A stretch of 64,000 nt of DNA from positions 487,814-551,813 of the forward strand of contig NZ_WJXZ01000001.1 of the NCBI RefSeq assembly GCF_009668025.1, given 5' to 3'. Shown here one piece after another: positions 8,096 to 16,588 of the stretch. The stretch is from Larkinella terrae (lineage in GTDB: Bacteria > Bacteroidota > Bacteroidia > Cytophagales > Spirosomataceae). The first letter of the stretch is position 1; each line of letters begins with the position of its first letter. The notes beneath the pieces were generated by a model that saw only the letters and a list, made by a program, of their open reading frames with translations, was not told where the DNA came from and did no database searches. Both the position numbers and the translations under genes were made by a program.

Positions 8096-8114
8096 ATTCA
8101 TTGTTCATTATTCA

Positions 8115-10034
8115 TCATTCATTCAGTTCTTTCCTCTTCAACAGAATCTGCATCCGGTCGGCTTTGGCGATTTTTCGGCGAAAATCGACGTATTCGGCAT
8201 ACAGCTCCGGTTTGTAAAGTCCGGCTTCCATCACCAGTTTGCGTACGTATTTCACGGTATTGCCCTCCACTTTGGCCGATGCCTCGTAACGACCAAACCG
8301 CGAGCGCAGTTGCAGGGGTTCAAACACAAACTCCACACCCAGCCCGGCGGGTAGCTGACAAATCACCGTATCAACATCCATGTAACCGGTCGCCAGCCGG
8401 AATTCCGCCGTCCGGTTGTCCGTCTCAATGGGCAGTGTTTGTGTGGTCGAAAGCTGATTCGGCATCCAGAAAAGGCGGTTTCCGCTGCGGGTAGCGCATT
8501 GGGGCAACTGAATCGACAGGCGTTCAAGAATCGTTGGCAACGTATTTTTCTGTTCGGTGAACGAGAACGACGAAAGGGTAAAATTGGGAATACTGAATTG
8601 CCGGTAAAGCCACTGCCGCTGGTCGTCGGGGTTGGCGGTTCGCATCACCGATTCAACGGTTTCGGCCTGAATACCGGTATACGTCGTCAGCACATCCGCC
8701 GTTGCACTCCCCGAAGCCGCCAGCCGCACGGTGACGATACGGTTTTGCCGGTTATCGGCAGGCTGATAAACCGGTGTCCGGACCAGTTTCCCACCCTCCG
8801 GTGTCAATAACAGCGCATGCCGGTTATCGGTAAAACTACCAACGTAGCCCACTGGCGAATGCTGGTCCGTGCATTCCAGCCATACGGTATCCTTCGCCAG
8901 CGGAACGCACAGAATCATGTGATTAAACCGCGACTCGGGAAAATCGGGCAGCACATCGGGGGTATTGCGGCCTGCGGCTACCACTGCCCAGTAAGACGGG
9001 ATTCCCACTGCTTTTAGCAGCGAGTAGGTATAATTTGACAACGCTTTACAGTCGCCGTATCCTTTCTCGGCCACCACCGACGCCGGAAAAGCCTGCCAGC
9101 CGCCAATGCCCAGCTGAATGCTTACGTAGCGCGTGTGCTGCTGCACAAAACCGTATATTTTCTGAATTTTCGTCCGGACATCCGTTTCGCCGGAAACGAG
9201 CTCCAGGGCCTGACGGCGGAGCGGTTCGGGCAACTGATCGCGCCCCTCGTTGAGCTGGTAAAGAAACCGGCCGAAGTTCTGCCAGGTATCCATCGTTCCT
9301 TTGCGGGCTTCGAGTTCAAATTCGGTCGGCGCGGTCAGCACACCGGGTCCCAGGGTTGTGAAGTACGGCGCGTAGGGTTCGTGCTCGGCTATTTTTCGCT
9401 GTTTTAACTGCCAGGTATACGCCCGGCCATCCGCCTGATTCGTGACCTCGGGTGCCGGTAACTGATTCAATGTTTTGTACCGCAAAGCCTGCCCGGCCGG
9501 TAAAATAACCCGAAAGATGGCCGACTCCACCGCCAGTTCGTCGTCGCGCTGCGGAAACCAGCCGGGGTATAACATCGTGCTGGTTGTAGTCACTTCGTAG
9601 CGAAATTCAACCGTAAACGGATAATCCGCGTACGTAAATTCGGCTTCTTTCACCCGGCTATCCTCATACAGCGACCCATCACCGACGGCGCTCAAATCCC
9701 GTATGTCGCTGCGTTTCAGCCGCCGAATCATTTTTCCGTCGGCTGCGTAGAGCGTGCCTTCCAGGCTGCTGACCTTCGACCGCTTGTTGTAAGGCACTTC
9801 CAGTTTGGCGTACGACTGGCCTTCTTTCTTTAAAATCGTAACGGCCAGGTGAACAGTTTCGGTTGCTTCCGATACGGTTTTGACCTGAAACGTATGTTCC
9901 TGAATCCGCATCACCGCAGCGGCACCCGCCGATAAATTGGACGGAATGGCCCCAACGGCGAAAGGTTCGCCCGCCCAGGCGGTCAGCTGCACCAGCCAAC
10001 AACCGACTAAACCGATTAACTGCAGCTTATTCAT
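8115..10034 (-). CDS. DUF3857 / transglutaminase-like exported protein
   Basis: A 639-residue exported protein with signal peptide (MNKLQLIGLVGCWLVQLTAWA). The N-terminal half is a DUF3857 beta-sandwich; a transglutaminase-like core follows, with the nucleophile cysteine in EKGYGDCKALSNYTYSLLKA (about residues 320-345), a histidine in ESRFNHMILCVPL, and an acidic residue in DTVWLECTD. These are the expected C-H-D order, so it may be catalytically competent. Its start overlaps the stop of the upstream DUF3857 gene by four bases (ATGA-type), so the two are translationally coupled. Substrate unknown; the family is common in Bacteroidota envelopes. Confidence 0.85.
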   Translation of the reverse strand: MNKLQLIGLVGCWLVQLTAWAGEPFAVGAIPSNLSAGAAAVMRIQEHTFQVKTVSEATETVHLAVTILKKEGQSYAKLEVPYNKRSKVSSLEGTLYAADGKMIRRLKRSDIRDLSAVGDGSLYEDSRVKEAEFTYADYPFTVEFRYEVTTTSTMLYPGWFPQRDDELAVESAIFRVILPAGQALRYKTLNQLPAPEVTNQADGRAYTWQLKQRKIAEHEPYAPYFTTLGPGVLTAPTEFELEARKGTMDTWQNFGRFLYQLNEGRDQLPEPLRRQALELVSGETDVRTKIQKIYGFVQQHTRYVSIQLGIGGWQAFPASVVAEKGYGDCKALSNYTYSLLKAVGIPSYWAVVAAGRNTPDVLPDFPESRFNHMILCVPLAKDTVWLECTDQHSPVGYVGSFTDNRHALLLTPEGGKLVRTPVYQPADNRQNRIVTVRLAASGSATADVLTTYTGIQAETVESVMRTANPDDQRQWLYRQFSIPNFTLSSFSFTEQKNTLPTILERLSIQLPQCATRSGNRLFWMPNQLSTTQTLPIETDNRTAEFRLATGYMDVDTVICQLPAGLGVEFVFEPLQLRSRFGRYEASAKVEGNTVKYVRKLVMEAGLYKPELYAEYVDFRRKIAKADRMQILLKRKELNE

Positions 10035-11989
10035 TGGTCTTTTTTGAGGACAACCTGCTCGGCGTGTTTGGCGATTACCTGGTTATAAAATTCCCGCAAA
10101 GCGGCATATTCCTGCGGGCTGAAGATGGCTTTATTAAAAACCAGGCGGCTGGCAATCTGCAAATTTCCGTTGCTGACTTCGGTCATAAACGTAAACCGAA
10201 CGGCATTGCCCGGTAGCGTCAAGGCGATATTTTTAGGCTTTTCCTCCACCGTATAGCCTTCAGGTAAGGTATAAATGGCAACGTAGGATTTTTCGACGGG
10301 TGCCCCCATATCGACCGGAAACCTTCTTTCGGGTGATTTAAAAGGGTTTTGCAGCAAATCGGCAATGGGTAAAGGCCGCAGAAACAAGCGGTTATCGATC
10401 CGGCTGACGGCTTCAGCAACCGTTACGTTGCCCTTGATGGTGAATGGCAGCGAACTTGAATCGGCGTTCTGCACTTCCAGCTTCTTCCATTGCCAGTCGG
10501 GGTTCCGGCTCCTGAAAGCCTGACGGTATTTTTCCAGACTCACTTCCCGCACATGCCGACGGCTATCGGCGGCCGCGTAACCGGTTTGGGTAACCGTTAC
10601 CGTTCCATCCAGTTGGCCTTCTTTCGTCATGGTCAGAAAAAAACGTCCGGATTCCCGTCGTTTCTCCACGGGGGTCAGGGGAATCCAGCGCGGTCTCCGC
10701 ATGTTCACCAGCCGCCCCTCGCCATTCAGGCAGCGCACCGGCAAAACGCCCGGCTGAAGATCGGGTTCGCAGGCATCCAGCAGCAGATCTTTTCCGCCCC
10801 AACTGACCACGGCCACCACGTAATCAAACCGCGACACCAGCGGATATTCTTTGCTGAGCGTCCCATTCTGTTTCGTACTCAGAATAACCGGATGCGCTTC
10901 CAGCCCCATTTCACGCAACAGCCCCACCAGCATAAGGTTCAGATCCGCCGTATTACCGGTTTTGGCCTCAAAAGCACTTTTAAGGCTGCTTTTCGTATAG
11001 ATTCCGCGCTGCCGGTTCCAGGTCATTGCCTTCTGAATGAATTGGTGGGCCGCCTTGACCTGTTTCAACGTATCCGGCGATTGGGCGCGTAGGCCCGTCG
11101 CAATCTCCTTCAAAAAACCGCTTCGGTTCATGGCCAGCCCAAACTGACCGTCACTCAGCAGCAGTCGGTCCAGATCGTCCCATTTGCGGGCAAAATTCTG
11201 GGGACCAATCTGGTTCGGCAGCGTTGTGCGAATCAGCTCAAACCAGACTTTGGCCCGGTAGCCATCGGGCGATGCCATAAAATCCTCTTCCCGCAACGCA
11301 ACCAGGTCTTTCATGGCCCAGCGGTAGCGAACGTCCCTGCCTATCGTCTGCGATTCGTCTTTCACCAGGGCCTCAAATCCCTGAAATAAAATCCGGTATT
11401 CGAAACCGGGGATGAGCGTCAGGTCATACTGGCTCCAGCGAACCGGAATGTCGTGCTGAAAATTCCATTCCCGCAGTTCGAACACAAAGTCGGACGAGAG
11501 GGTGTATTTGTATTCAATGACCGAACCTTCGTGCACGTTGGGCAGCGTAAACCGCTGAATGTATACTTTTTCCGTCCGTCGTTCTTCAAAAATGGCATCT
11601 TTCGTCAGCCGATTCGTTGTCACCGACCCATCCGGCAGTTGATTGTAGGTAATGCCTTCCAGATCACTGATCTGTTCCTGAAGGTTTGCGTGATGGCGGT
11701 AGAAAGGGATTGTTACCGTAGCCCGTTCGAAAGCGCTCTTTTTCAGGATTTTTATCCGGACGTGACGTTCGTAATATACGTAATAGCCCCGTGCATCATT
11801 TTTTGTGATAGCAGCCGTGCCAACGTCGGATAATACGACCGCGTCCGCCGATGAATCGGCCGGATAAACCTTCATGTTCAGGTCGTCAAGATTAACCTGA
11901 CCAAACGTAACATTCTGAGAAATAGCAAAATAAGGAATTAGCCAGCAAACCATTGCCAGCAGACAAGGAGGGAAGCGTAAAGAATTCAT
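10031..11989 (-). CDS. DUF3857-containing exported protein, catalytic Cys absent
   Basis: A 652-residue exported protein (signal ending near YFAISQ) built like its downstream partner: a DUF3857 region (about 40-260, with YYVYYERHVRIKIL and VHEGSVIEYKYTL), a transglutaminase-like core, and a C-terminal beta domain. Where the partner has G-D-C-K, this one reads K-T-G-N-T-A-D-L-N, so the nucleophile is lost and the core is probably non-catalytic, as in many members of this subgroup. It overlaps the next gene by four bases. A pair of one active and one inactive protein suggests a hetero-complex, which is inference. Confidence 0.85.
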   Translation of the reverse strand: MNSLRFPPCLLAMVCWLIPYFAISQNVTFGQVNLDDLNMKVYPADSSADAVVLSDVGTAAITKNDARGYYVYYERHVRIKILKKSAFERATVTIPFYRHHANLQEQISDLEGITYNQLPDGSVTTNRLTKDAIFEERRTEKVYIQRFTLPNVHEGSVIEYKYTLSSDFVFELREWNFQHDIPVRWSQYDLTLIPGFEYRILFQGFEALVKDESQTIGRDVRYRWAMKDLVALREEDFMASPDGYRAKVWFELIRTTLPNQIGPQNFARKWDDLDRLLLSDGQFGLAMNRSGFLKEIATGLRAQSPDTLKQVKAAHQFIQKAMTWNRQRGIYTKSSLKSAFEAKTGNTADLNLMLVGLLREMGLEAHPVILSTKQNGTLSKEYPLVSRFDYVVAVVSWGGKDLLLDACEPDLQPGVLPVRCLNGEGRLVNMRRPRWIPLTPVEKRRESGRFFLTMTKEGQLDGTVTVTQTGYAAADSRRHVREVSLEKYRQAFRSRNPDWQWKKLEVQNADSSSLPFTIKGNVTVAEAVSRIDNRLFLRPLPIADLLQNPFKSPERRFPVDMGAPVEKSYVAIYTLPEGYTVEEKPKNIALTLPGNAVRFTFMTEVSNGNLQIASRLVFNKAIFSPQEYAALREFYNQVIAKHAEQVVLKKDQ

Positions 11990-12051
11990 ACAAGATGGTA
12001 CGGATAGGCAAATCGTTCAGCGAAACTACACATTAACATTTTATCACACAA

Positions 12052-12672
12052 CTATTCCGCTTTGCCGTAGTTCTTCTCCCCCGCCTTAATCGCCACCGCC
12101 AAGTGGTTGTCTTTGGGCGGAATGGGGCACGCGTAACCGTCGCTGTAGGCGCAGTAGGGATTGTACGCTTTGTTGAAATCAATCTCGACTTTTCCGTTTT
12201 TAATTTCTCCCAGACGCAGGTCGATGTAACGACCTCCGCCGTAGGTTTCCTGGCCGTTGGTGGCGTCTTTAAACGGCAGAAATAAATAGTCGCGGTATTG
12301 GGGCAATCGCGCCAGTTGCAGGCTCCGGTAAATAGTTAGCTGGTACGGTTTTCCTTTTAATTGGAAAGCCAGGACGGCATACTGGACGTATGTTTTTTTC
12401 TGACCGTCGTAGGTGGGCAACTCAAAAGGTTCGGCATTGGGCGTGCGCTGAACCGTGGCTTCAACCCGATAACTGGAATCGGGATCGTAGAAATGCAGAT
12501 TTTTTAAATCTTCTTTTTTTAGCGGACTCTTCGCCGATTTCAGAAATTCGGCTTTGTATTCTTCCCGATGAGCGGCAATGGCGCGGGAATAACTGGTTTG
12601 AGAAAAGCCGGAAAGGCTCGCAAATAAAGCGAACAACATTCCGGCTATTCGGTTTTTATTCTTCTGATGCAT
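12052..12672 (-). CDS. DUF1684 domain exported protein
   Basis: A 206-residue protein with a signal peptide (MHQKNKNRIAGMLFALFASLSGFSQ) and a DUF1684 domain. Its hallmark C-terminal motif is present: FNKAYNPYCAYSDGYACPIPP (about 173-193), along with GGGRYIDLRLGE. The function is unknown. The start was chosen for the signal peptide and overlaps the end of the upstream gene by 17 bp, implying co-translation; a longer open frame upstream runs into that gene and is unlikely to be translated. Confidence 0.85.
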   Translation of the reverse strand: MHQKNKNRIAGMLFALFASLSGFSQTSYSRAIAAHREEYKAEFLKSAKSPLKKEDLKNLHFYDPDSSYRVEATVQRTPNAEPFELPTYDGQKKTYVQYAVLAFQLKGKPYQLTIYRSLQLARLPQYRDYLFLPFKDATNGQETYGGGRYIDLRLGEIKNGKVEIDFNKAYNPYCAYSDGYACPIPPKDNHLAVAIKAGEKNYGKAE

Positions 12673-13108
12673 CAGATGCACCGCTGCGTGGTGTTTGCTG
12701 ATCTGAAACCAGTTCAAATCCGGAAATACCGTCGCCATAATCATACGGATTGATCGTGAATGTATATTCATGATCCTGGAAATTAAGTCCAATTTTCTGC
12801 AGTACACCTTTCAACGGAATGGAGTAGCCACGACCCGTTTTAGCCAATTCAAAAGCTTCAGTGTCACCGGCTTCCGTCGGGATTAAATACAATGCTTTTA
12901 CCCCTTTCCGGCGATTAACCGTACCTACTTTATAGTAAGGTTTAGACGGATCGATGTTTAATCCTTCCATCAATTTTTGCGGGAAAGCCAGTCGACCGGT
13001 TTTGGTTACAGACGTCGTGAATGAAGTCTCTTTCGGGGCTACTTTAGGTGCTTCATCCGCGTTGTCTTCGGGAGAAAAAAAGCGGATTTTGTTCGGTTTT
13101 ACTTTCAT
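12656..13108 (-). CDS. Hypothetical protein (150 aa)
   Basis: A 150-residue cytosolic protein, start at MKVKPNKIRFFSPEDN. The middle carries TSVTKTGRLAFPQKLMEGLNI, faintly like a SpoVT/AbrB swapped-hairpin segment (K-x-G-R-x-x-x-P), but I cannot assign the fold. The C terminus ends SGASDASEE and overlaps the DUF1684 gene start by 17 bp. It is probably the first gene of a two-gene operon. Function unknown. Confidence 0.6.
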   Translation of the reverse strand: MKVKPNKIRFFSPEDNADEAPKVAPKETSFTTSVTKTGRLAFPQKLMEGLNIDPSKPYYKVGTVNRRKGVKALYLIPTEAGDTEAFELAKTGRGYSIPLKGVLQKIGLNFQDHEYTFTINPYDYGDGISGFELVSDQQTPRSGASDASEE

Positions 13109-13633
13109 TGGGTGTGTTAAAAAAATGTTTGCGTGCAAATCTATTGAATTCTAATTAATTTCTCTTACAAATATTTAATTCACTTATTATAAATTCTTCG
13201 ATTTTTACAGCTAATTCAGGTAACCGAACCAGTAGACTAATTCCAACCAATAAGCCTTCATCAGGGGCTATAAGCTGGTTTTAGCAGGAAATACCTATCC
13301 AATCCTTTTTATAAATTCACAGTAATTGAAAATAAGTTTCCATAACCGATTAATGCAAAATCCGGAGGACTTACCAATAATGATCCCATTATCATTCTAA
13401 CGCGGTCTCATTATTTTTCAGGAAAAACCATTCCGATGAATACTAATTCTAATTTATTCTTATAAAAAATAACGGGCAAATACCAGATAACTCGTCAGCT
13501 AGCTGGCTTCTACCCTTTCAGTACTGCCTAACTACAAGATTGCCAAGCCCTGTCCCTTTGGATAATTATGCGAAACATTCAGACTGATCGGCGGTTTTAA
13601 ATTCAGTGTAACAAAAAATAAAGCTCAACGATC
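13109..13633. other. AT-rich intergenic region between divergent genes
   Basis: About 525 bp, clearly richer in A+T than the neighbouring genes, with runs such as TTATTATAAATTC and CTAATTTATTCTTATAAAAAATAAC. It must carry the promoters for the divergent DUF1684 operon and the DUF4142 gene. I found no ORF worth calling and no strong hairpin. Confidence 0.5.
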
Positions 13634-14188
13634 ATGAAAAAAATAACCTTATTCATGCTGTTACTCCTGGGCGCATGGACATTTCAAGCGTGTAATAGTT
13701 CCAGCAACAAAGACAGTGCCGAACAGGCGGAAGAAGCCAATGACAAGAAAGACATGCCCGAAGATGATTCCGAATTTGCGGTAAAAGCCGCCAGCGGAGG
13801 CATGATGGAAGTGGAGTTGGGAAAGCTGGCTGAACAAAAAGCCCAGAGCAAAAGTGTGAAAGATTTTGGGGCCATGATGGTAGCCGATCATTCAAAAGCC
13901 AACGAAGAATTTAAAACGCTGGCGGCTTCTAAAAACATCTCGATTCCGGCGACACTCAGCGAGGAACATCAGAAACACGTCGACGATTTAAGTAAATTAT
14001 CCGGAGCCGAATTTGACAAGGAATACGTCAAACTGATGGTCGATGATCATAAAGAAGATATTGATTTGTTCAAGGATGCGTCCTTTAATGCGAAGGACCC
14101 CGACGTAAAAGCGTTTGCCGGAAAAACCCTGCCAACACTTCAAAAACACTACGAAGCCATTTCCGCCATTAAAGATGGTATGAAATAA
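13634..14188 (+). CDS. DUF4142 lipoprotein
   Basis: A 184-residue lipoprotein: signal MKKITLFMLLLLGAWTFQAC with the lipobox cysteine at about residue 20, a low-complexity acidic linker (EQAEEANDKKDMPEDDSEF) and a DUF4142 four-helix ferritin-like domain. Conserved family features include MMEVELGKLAEQKAQSKSVK, FGAMMVADHSKAN, KEYVKLMVDDHKEDIDLF and the final LQKHYEAI. DUF4142 proteins are frequent in stress-related settings, but the reaction is unknown. It is a single gene followed by a strong terminator. Confidence 0.9.
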   Translation: MKKITLFMLLLLGAWTFQACNSSSNKDSAEQAEEANDKKDMPEDDSEFAVKAASGGMMEVELGKLAEQKAQSKSVKDFGAMMVADHSKANEEFKTLAASKNISIPATLSEEHQKHVDDLSKLSGAEFDKEYVKLMVDDHKEDIDLFKDASFNAKDPDVKAFAGKTLPTLQKHYEAISAIKDGMK

Positions 14189-14212
14189 TTCGTACAGAAT
14201 TTTATAAGTTGC

Positions 14213-14247
14213 AAAAAGGGGCGGAGGATTAACCTTCGTCCCTTTTT
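14213..14247 (+). terminator. Rho-independent terminator of the DUF4142 gene
   Basis: AAAAAGGGGCGGAGG and CCTTCGTCCCTTTTT form a stem with two mismatches around ATTAA and end in a T-run. It begins about 25 bp after the stop codon. Confidence 0.85.
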
Positions 14248-14357
14248 ATTTTGTCGTATCTTGGGAAGCCGTCGAATCTGAAGCAATAAACCGGTTTTTA
14301 TAAAACCGGAAACTCCACTTTTGAACGGTTTGAAACGTCCTAAACCAACAAAACAGA

Positions 14358-15224
14358 ATGAAAAAAAACGCTTTACGACTGCTGACTGCCTTTGTTTTAT
14401 TACCTGCTTTACTGGTGGCCCAAACCGGCAAAGTACTTGACAACCAATCGTTAAAAAGCAGGATTTTAAAGAGCGACCGGAAATTTGCCATCTATTTACC
14501 GCCCGATTACGAAACCTCCCAACGAACCTACCCGGTTCTTTACCTGCTACACGGGGCTGGTGACGATCATACGGGCTGGGTCCAATTCGGTGAAGTGCTG
14601 CACATTGCCGATAAAACCATCGCCGAAGGCAAAGCAACCCCGATGATTATTGTCATGCCGGATGCCAATACGGGTCGGCGCGGCTACGAGAATGATATAA
14701 AAAATGAATGGCGTTACGAAGATTTTTTCTTTGAGGAGTTGATGCCTTTCGTCGAGAAAAACTACCGGATCAAAGCTGAAAAGCGGTTTCGGGCGATTTC
14801 CGGTTTATCGATGGGGGGCGGTGGAACCTTTACCTACGCCCTGCACCACCCGGAATTGTTTTCGTCGGCCTGCCCGCTCAGTGCCGCCACCGGCCCGTCG
14901 TCGCTCGACGATGCCAAAACCCGCCTGGCTCGCAATAACCAAACCGCTACGGATGACGAATTACAGGCTTATTTTAATCGCCAAAGTGTACTGACGCTGG
15001 TCAATAATGTCCCGGATAATCAGAAAAAAGCCGTGCGCTGGTACATCGATTGCGGGGACGATGATTTTCTGTACGAAGGTAACTCACTGGTGCATATTGC
15101 GATGCGCAAAAAGGAAATTCCCCACGAGTTTCGGATTCGGGATGGTGGGCACACCTGGACCTATTGGCGGACATCCCTGCCGACGGTTTTAGAGTTCGTT
15201 TCGGCGGCTTTCCACCAATTTTGA
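14358..15224 (+). CDS. Exported esterase, CE1/esterase D-like alpha/beta hydrolase
   Basis: A 288-residue secreted esterase with signal peptide (ending LLVAQ). The alpha/beta-hydrolase signs are YPVLYLLHGAGDD (oxyanion region, about 55-67), nucleophile serine in SGLSMGGGG (about 149-157), acid in DCGDDDFLYEG and histidine in GGHTWTYW near the C terminus. This is the pattern of feruloyl/acetyl-xylan esterases and of S-formylglutathione-hydrolase-like enzymes; the signal peptide favours action on polysaccharide esters. It stands alone, followed by a hairpin and a gene-poor region. Substrate cannot be fixed. Confidence 0.85.
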   Translation: MKKNALRLLTAFVLLPALLVAQTGKVLDNQSLKSRILKSDRKFAIYLPPDYETSQRTYPVLYLLHGAGDDHTGWVQFGEVLHIADKTIAEGKATPMIIVMPDANTGRRGYENDIKNEWRYEDFFFEELMPFVEKNYRIKAEKRFRAISGLSMGGGGTFTYALHHPELFSSACPLSAATGPSSLDDAKTRLARNNQTATDDELQAYFNRQSVLTLVNNVPDNQKKAVRWYIDCGDDDFLYEGNSLVHIAMRKKEIPHEFRIRDGGHTWTYWRTSLPTVLEFVSAAFHQF

Positions 15225-15282
15225 TTTGATAAACCGGCGATTTTCTGAATTAAACGCGGTTTTATGTATGCAGAAGAACTTA

Positions 15283-15327
15283 TCCGGTTACGACATCATT
15301 CGTTGATGGATGGATGTCGTAACCGGA
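15283..15327. terminator. 15-bp perfect hairpin downstream of the esterase gene
   Basis: TCCGGTTACGACATC (15283-15297) and its exact reverse complement (15313-15327) flank a 15-nt loop. It begins 58 bp past the esterase stop codon. No T-run follows, so it may stabilise an mRNA 3' end rather than end transcription by itself. Confidence 0.55.
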
Positions 15328-16527
15328 CAAATGAATTGATTACACCCGTATAAAACTGGAAGAGTCGTAAAATAACTGGCAATGTAATATTCTGGACACC
15401 AGCCCATTAAAACCGGTTTTTGTGTCAGCACGTCCTCTTGGCTCCCCGGCGGTTCTGCTCATTCCTGAGCCGTTACAGCAACCGGGCAGCAGCCACCAAC
15501 TTTCTGTTATTCAGGAACCACGACGGGTTTGTCCCGAAGTAGCAAATCTGCTTATTGGATTTTGATTGATTACAAAAACAGACTGGTAATAAATACTTAA
15601 TAGACAAATTAAAAAATGGTAGTAGCAGCTAATTTAACTCATTACTGATTTATTTAAATTTTGATTGCTCTAAAGAAAGATATTCATTCAACATTTTTTA
15701 TATAATCCGAACTGCCAAACTCAACTTGCCTGCCAAAGCCTTAAATAAAACACGTAATAGCTGGAAAGTTAAGCAAGCAGATTGATCATTTTTACACATC
15801 CGCTTGGTTGTGAATGCGCTAGTTCTCAATTTACCAATTACTAACTATGTTAAAATTAGTGTTATCCAATACAGCCAAATGGTAACACAAATAAGACCGA
15901 AAAACTGAACGGCAAGCAGTTTACAAAGCGGAACGCTTCGCAGTTTTTACGTCAATATTATGTAGTTTTTGATCATTATTATGGACTATTCCGACGTGAG
16001 TTAGTTGTACGAAAAAATAATGAATTGATTGAGCTTCTTTAAAAATCCGGTTCTTGCTTTTTTACGGTTTTGTGTTCACTGATATTGTTCTATCGGGGAA
16101 CATAAGACCTTTTTTTTAGACCCGATTGGTTCTTTATTTCCTATCCTACCTCAAAAAATTGCCAAAATAATCATCCCGAATAATTGCCGGGCTTCAACTT
16201 GCAATCCCGGGCGTTCAGCCGATTCCAAAAACCGGTATCCTCTCCCCGGTTTGAACATTTCGATCCATGAGCCAACGCTAAAAAAGTGCGGAATTCGTGG
16301 CAAATCATTCCACAATCGCCAGGCCATTTCCTGAATAACCCTACAAACTCCGCCGTATTGGCCTGATTTTTCACATAAAAAGACAAATTTCCTTTTCGGG
16401 CAAGATCGTTTTCCTTTCGAAAAGCACGGGCTGTCGATGTTCTGGAACGTTTGGGAAAGTAGCTGATTCAGAAGTCGGACGGTCGGATTTAATTTTGAAA
16501 AACCGCTTTTCAGCTCCCGGTTTCTCC

Positions 16528-16575
16528 TTGTATTTCCGTGAGAAAAAGTGTTATTTTGCGGTTCTATTACTTTTG
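16528..16575 (+). promoter_or_regulatory. Possible promoter of the PpiD-like gene
   Basis: TACTTTTG at 16568-16575 fits the Bacteroidota -7 consensus TAnnTTTG. An alternative is TTG at 16528 spaced 21 bp from TATTTTG at 16552. The chosen start codon is at 16589, so the second option leaves a more usual leader. Confidence 0.3.
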
Positions 16576-16588
16576 TGTAAAACGAACA

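Larger units (their letters stand above)
15225..16588. other. Gene-poor region of 1.36 kb
   Basis: No convincing gene. The stretch is AT-rich, especially 15560-16140, with many stops in all frames. A 71-codon minus-strand frame (16171-16386) has no recognisable motif and I do not call it. A 15-bp perfect hairpin lies at 15283-15327. The block 15400-15540 is GC-richer than its surroundings and could hold a small RNA, but I see no known family. The end carries the promoter of the PpiD-like gene. Confidence 0.5.

Noticed and set aside
12656-13108. AbrB/SpoVT transcription factor
   Set aside because: Only a short K-x-G-R-x-x-x-P segment fits, and the 150-aa length and C-terminal domain do not match AbrB proteins.
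16171-16386. 71-codon minus-strand ORF in the gene-poor region
   Set aside because: No family resemblance, several scattered Cys/Trp, no promoter or partner; likely chance.
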